From: Candidatus Hodarchaeota archaeon
GTDB lineage: Archaea; Asgardarchaeota; Heimdallarchaeia; Hodarchaeales; YT1-057
DNA length: 13,401 bases
Assembly: GCA_016839955.1 (NCBI GenBank)
Contig: JAEOTI010000452.1
Coordinates: forward strand, 1-13,401
Reading direction: 5' to 3'
A model generated the notes under the pieces. That model saw only the letters and a program-made list of their open reading frames with translations, did no database searches and was not told the DNA's origin. The number at the start of each line of letters is the position of its first letter. Position 1 is the first letter of the stretch. This document shows, piece by piece, positions 11,876 through 13,401 of this stretch. The position numbers were made by a program, and so were the translations under genes.

Positions 11876-12250
11876 ATGTTCAAAAGTTTAGATGTTGTCT
11901 ATTATTGTGTTGAGAACGATAAATGGGAGTTATCCAAAGACTTTTATTTAAACAAGCTCAAATTGAAGAAACACTTTGGGTCTGATGAAATTGGATGGCT
12001 CGAATTCAAAGTATCTCAAGATCAAACAACAGCAATCGCGATCTCATTACTTCCAGAAGGCGAAAAGGTCGGAATTAATGGTGGAGCAACTGCTGTCTTC
12101 GAAGTGGAAAATATTGAAAAAACTATGGATGAATTTAAGGATTTTGGAATTGAATTGGTTGGAGAAGTTTATACTGATGAAATGATTAAACTGGTCAAGT
12201 TTAAAGATCCAAATGGGAATCTCTTACAAATAGTACAAGTGCTAAAATAA
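11876..12250 (+). CDS. VOC-superfamily (glyoxalase/bleomycin-resistance fold) protein
   Basis: 124 residues, the usual size of a one-chain VOC protein with two beta-alpha-beta-beta-beta units. Unit one: SLDVVYYCVEN, helix ELSKDFYLNKLKL (18-30), then IGWLEFKVSQ (39-48) and TAIAISLLP (52-60). Unit two: ATAVFEVENIEKTMDEFKDFG (71-91), VGEVYTDEMIKLVKFKDPNG (95-114), LLQIVQV (116-122). The DPNGN turn before the last strand is the best family mark. Residues at the four usual metal-ligand places read as Tyr9/10, Glu43, Ala71/73 and Gln118/121, so at most one normal ligand remains, and a glyoxalase I or dioxygenase role is unlikely. It could be a binding or resistance-type protein. It lies 94 nt after the EamA gene and 41 nt before the methyltransferase. 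Confidence 0.82.
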   Translation: MFKSLDVVYYCVENDKWELSKDFYLNKLKLKKHFGSDEIGWLEFKVSQDQTTAIAISLLPEGEKVGINGGATAVFEVENIEKTMDEFKDFGIELVGEVYTDEMIKLVKFKDPNGNLLQIVQVLK

Positions 12251-12291
12251 AGTAATATTTGTAAATGATTCTTTATAGCAAATTTTGAAGG

Positions 12292-13041
12292 ATGAAAATT
12301 GTGAAATTATTTGATCCCCAGAAATATTACCAATTTCTAAGTCTTTATTGGGATCAGTTGTATGCTGATATTGTCTCATACAAAGAAGTATTTGGTTTCA
12401 TAGACGAAATTCGTAGCAAAATAGGACTCCAGAAGGAAGTAGCTGATATTGCATGTGGTACAGGACTTCTCCTTCAATATTTTAAGGAAAATGGATATTC
12501 TATTTTTGGGTCGGATTTAAACTCAGCGATGTTAGAACAAGCAAAGAAAAAACTTCCAGAACAATTCCTAACAAGAAAATCTTATCATAAGGTTCTTTTT
12601 CCAAAACCATTTCCCTTGATCATTAGTTTTTTCAATTCGTTTGCTTATTGTCAAGACTCTGAAACTCTCTCAAAGGTTCTAACGCATCTCAAAAATCAAT
12701 TATCCCCCCACGGGTTAATAATTTTCGATTTGTTTATTACAGAGAATCCAAAAGAAATATTTCAGGTGAAATCATTTAATTTTGAAGATAATGTTTATCT
12801 TTCGCGAACATTTTATGGATTCCCTCAGGACAACATGACGTTCCAATCTTTTTATGTTTTTACAGTATTTAAAAATCAACAACCTCAGACTTTCACCCTT
12901 GAAAGTACCAGAGGTATTTTTTCTGAAGAAACCGTTCGCAAAGCTATTGAAGAAGCTAATTTGGAAGTGGTTGGTATTTATTCTAACCATTTAAGTCAAT
13001 TTGATTCAACAATTTTTATAGCTCAAAAATTAGGTGAGTAA
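12292..13041 (+). CDS. Class I SAM-dependent methyltransferase
   Basis: 249 residues from the first ATG. Rossmann-fold methyltransferase marks: motif I VADIACGTG (50-58), acidic residue Asp75 at the end of strand 2 (FGSDLNSAML) for the SAM ribose, motif IV-like LIISFFNSFAYC (109-120), and post-motif LKNQLSPHGLIIFDLF (133-148). The N-terminal helices (KYYQFLSLYWDQLYADIVSY) act as the usual lid and are typical of UbiE/Methyltransf_25-like small-molecule enzymes. The C-terminal part has a beta segment and an IIFIA-type last strand. Substrate unknown. GAAGG abuts the ATG at 12292, too close for ribosome binding; the GTG at 12301 is better spaced and also sits about 26 nt after TTTATAG (12272-12278), so 12301 may be the true start. 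The stop is 7 nt before the MetE-like gene, suggesting one transcript. Confidence 0.87.
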   Translation: MKIVKLFDPQKYYQFLSLYWDQLYADIVSYKEVFGFIDEIRSKIGLQKEVADIACGTGLLLQYFKENGYSIFGSDLNSAMLEQAKKKLPEQFLTRKSYHKVLFPKPFPLIISFFNSFAYCQDSETLSKVLTHLKNQLSPHGLIIFDLFITENPKEIFQVKSFNFEDNVYLSRTFYGFPQDNMTFQSFYVFTVFKNQQPQTFTLESTRGIFSEETVRKAIEEANLEVVGIYSNHLSQFDSTIFIAQKLGE

Positions 13042-13048
13042 TTTTCCC

Positions 13049-13401
13049 ATGGACTTCTTTGGGTGTTTGACTGGAATTCATCCATTCTCGGAGAACTTAA
13101 TTCAAGCAATCCTGGATTTTAAATACGGTCGTTCATCATTGGGCCGTGTAAAAGTTTGTTTCAGGGAAGATCTGACAAATTTAATTAATTTACAAATTGA
13201 TCAAGCATTTAGTTTAATTTCAACTGGAAACTTAGGATGGCTAGATCTTTTCCGACCATTCATTGAGAACCTTGAAGGGATTAAACCATTTGAATCTATA
13301 AGTGACCTTCCCGTTGCTAGAATTCCGTTGACAAATACATTCTACCGCAAGAGTACGATTCATGGAAAACTCAAAAGTAACAATCCAATTCTTACAGAAA
13401 A
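13049..13401 (+). CDS. MetE-like (UROD/MetE superfamily) methionine synthase, partial
   Basis: The frame is open from the ATG at 13049 to the window edge (117 codons). Seen: GCLTGIHPFSENLIQA (5-20), matching the G-x-P-R-x-x-x-L opening of the family; FREDLTNLINLQIDQAFSLI (38-57), the helix that precedes the barrel strand; STGNLGWLDLFRPFIENL (58-75), a strong match to the family's DG-x-x-x-W-x-DLFRPF block; and LTNTFYRKSTIHGK (97-110), matching the NTFYR block. These proteins transfer a methyl group to homocysteine to make methionine, using a zinc site near the C-terminus that is not in view. Archaea often carry short single-barrel forms. AGGTGAG (13031-13037), inside the end of the methyltransferase gene, is a plausible Shine-Dalgarno, 11 nt before the ATG. 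Position directly after a SAM methyltransferase fits a methyl-cycle role. Confidence 0.8.
   Translation, partial: MDFFGCLTGIHPFSENLIQAILDFKYGRSSLGRVKVCFREDLTNLINLQIDQAFSLISTGNLGWLDLFRPFIENLEGIKPFESISDLPVARIPLTNTFYRKSTIHGKLKSNNPILTE

Noticed and set aside
1..13401. tRNA, rRNA, CRISPR array, insertion sequence or attachment site
   Set aside because: No T-loop or acceptor-stem pattern, no regularly spaced repeats, no transposase and no terminal repeats were seen on either strand.

Overview
The window is AT-rich DNA (roughly one third G+C by eye) and most likely comes from an archaeon. The evidence is a pyruvoyl-type arginine decarboxylase, a deoxyhypusine-synthase-family enzyme, a TrmB-type winged helix fused to a very long coiled coil, a free-standing tRNA-synthetase B3/4 domain, a stand-alone MetE-like methionine synthase, and TATA boxes about 25 nt upstream of start codons (leaderless genes) alongside Shine-Dalgarno-led genes. 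The coiled-coil and TPR content fits an Asgard lineage. That is a guess: no rRNA, ribosomal protein or other marker is present.

Layout. (1) 1-2043: a divergent polyamine pair. A pyruvoyl-dependent arginine decarboxylase runs left off the window edge, and a DHS-like aminobutyl-transferring enzyme runs right, with about 0.5 kb of non-coding DNA between them. (2) 2071-4370, minus strand: a TPR/coiled-coil protein, a DUF1684 protein, and a 60-residue peptide with 12 cysteines. (3) 4616-7348, plus strand: a 910-residue protein with a winged helix at one end, about 660 residues without a proline, and an inactive-looking PLD-like domain at the other end. It is divergent from the TPR gene, and nested palindromes lie in the shared intergenic region. 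(4) 7393-8079, minus strand: a B3/4-domain protein. (5) 8274-10214: an MFS transporter fused to a PhoU/DUF47-like cytoplasmic domain. (6) 10265-10627, minus strand: an unknown leaderless gene. (7) 10879 to the end: an EamA/DMT transporter, a VOC protein, a class I SAM methyltransferase and the start of a MetE-like methionine synthase, all on the plus strand.

Functional reading. Arginine decarboxylase would supply agmatine, which leads to putrescine or is used directly, and the DHS-like enzyme would transfer an aminobutyl group from a polyamine to a small acceptor or to a protein lysine. The rod protein and the divergent TPR protein look like a structural or regulatory pair of unknown role. 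The methyltransferase next to a methionine synthase suggests a methyl-group (SAM/methionine) context.

Most unusual points: the rod protein, the MFS-PhoU fusion, the cysteine-rich peptide, and two genes (arginine decarboxylase and the MFS fusion) whose reading frames contain no ATG, GTG or TTG where the N-terminus must lie but do carry an ATA at a plausible initiation position. No tRNA, rRNA, CRISPR array or insertion sequence was seen.
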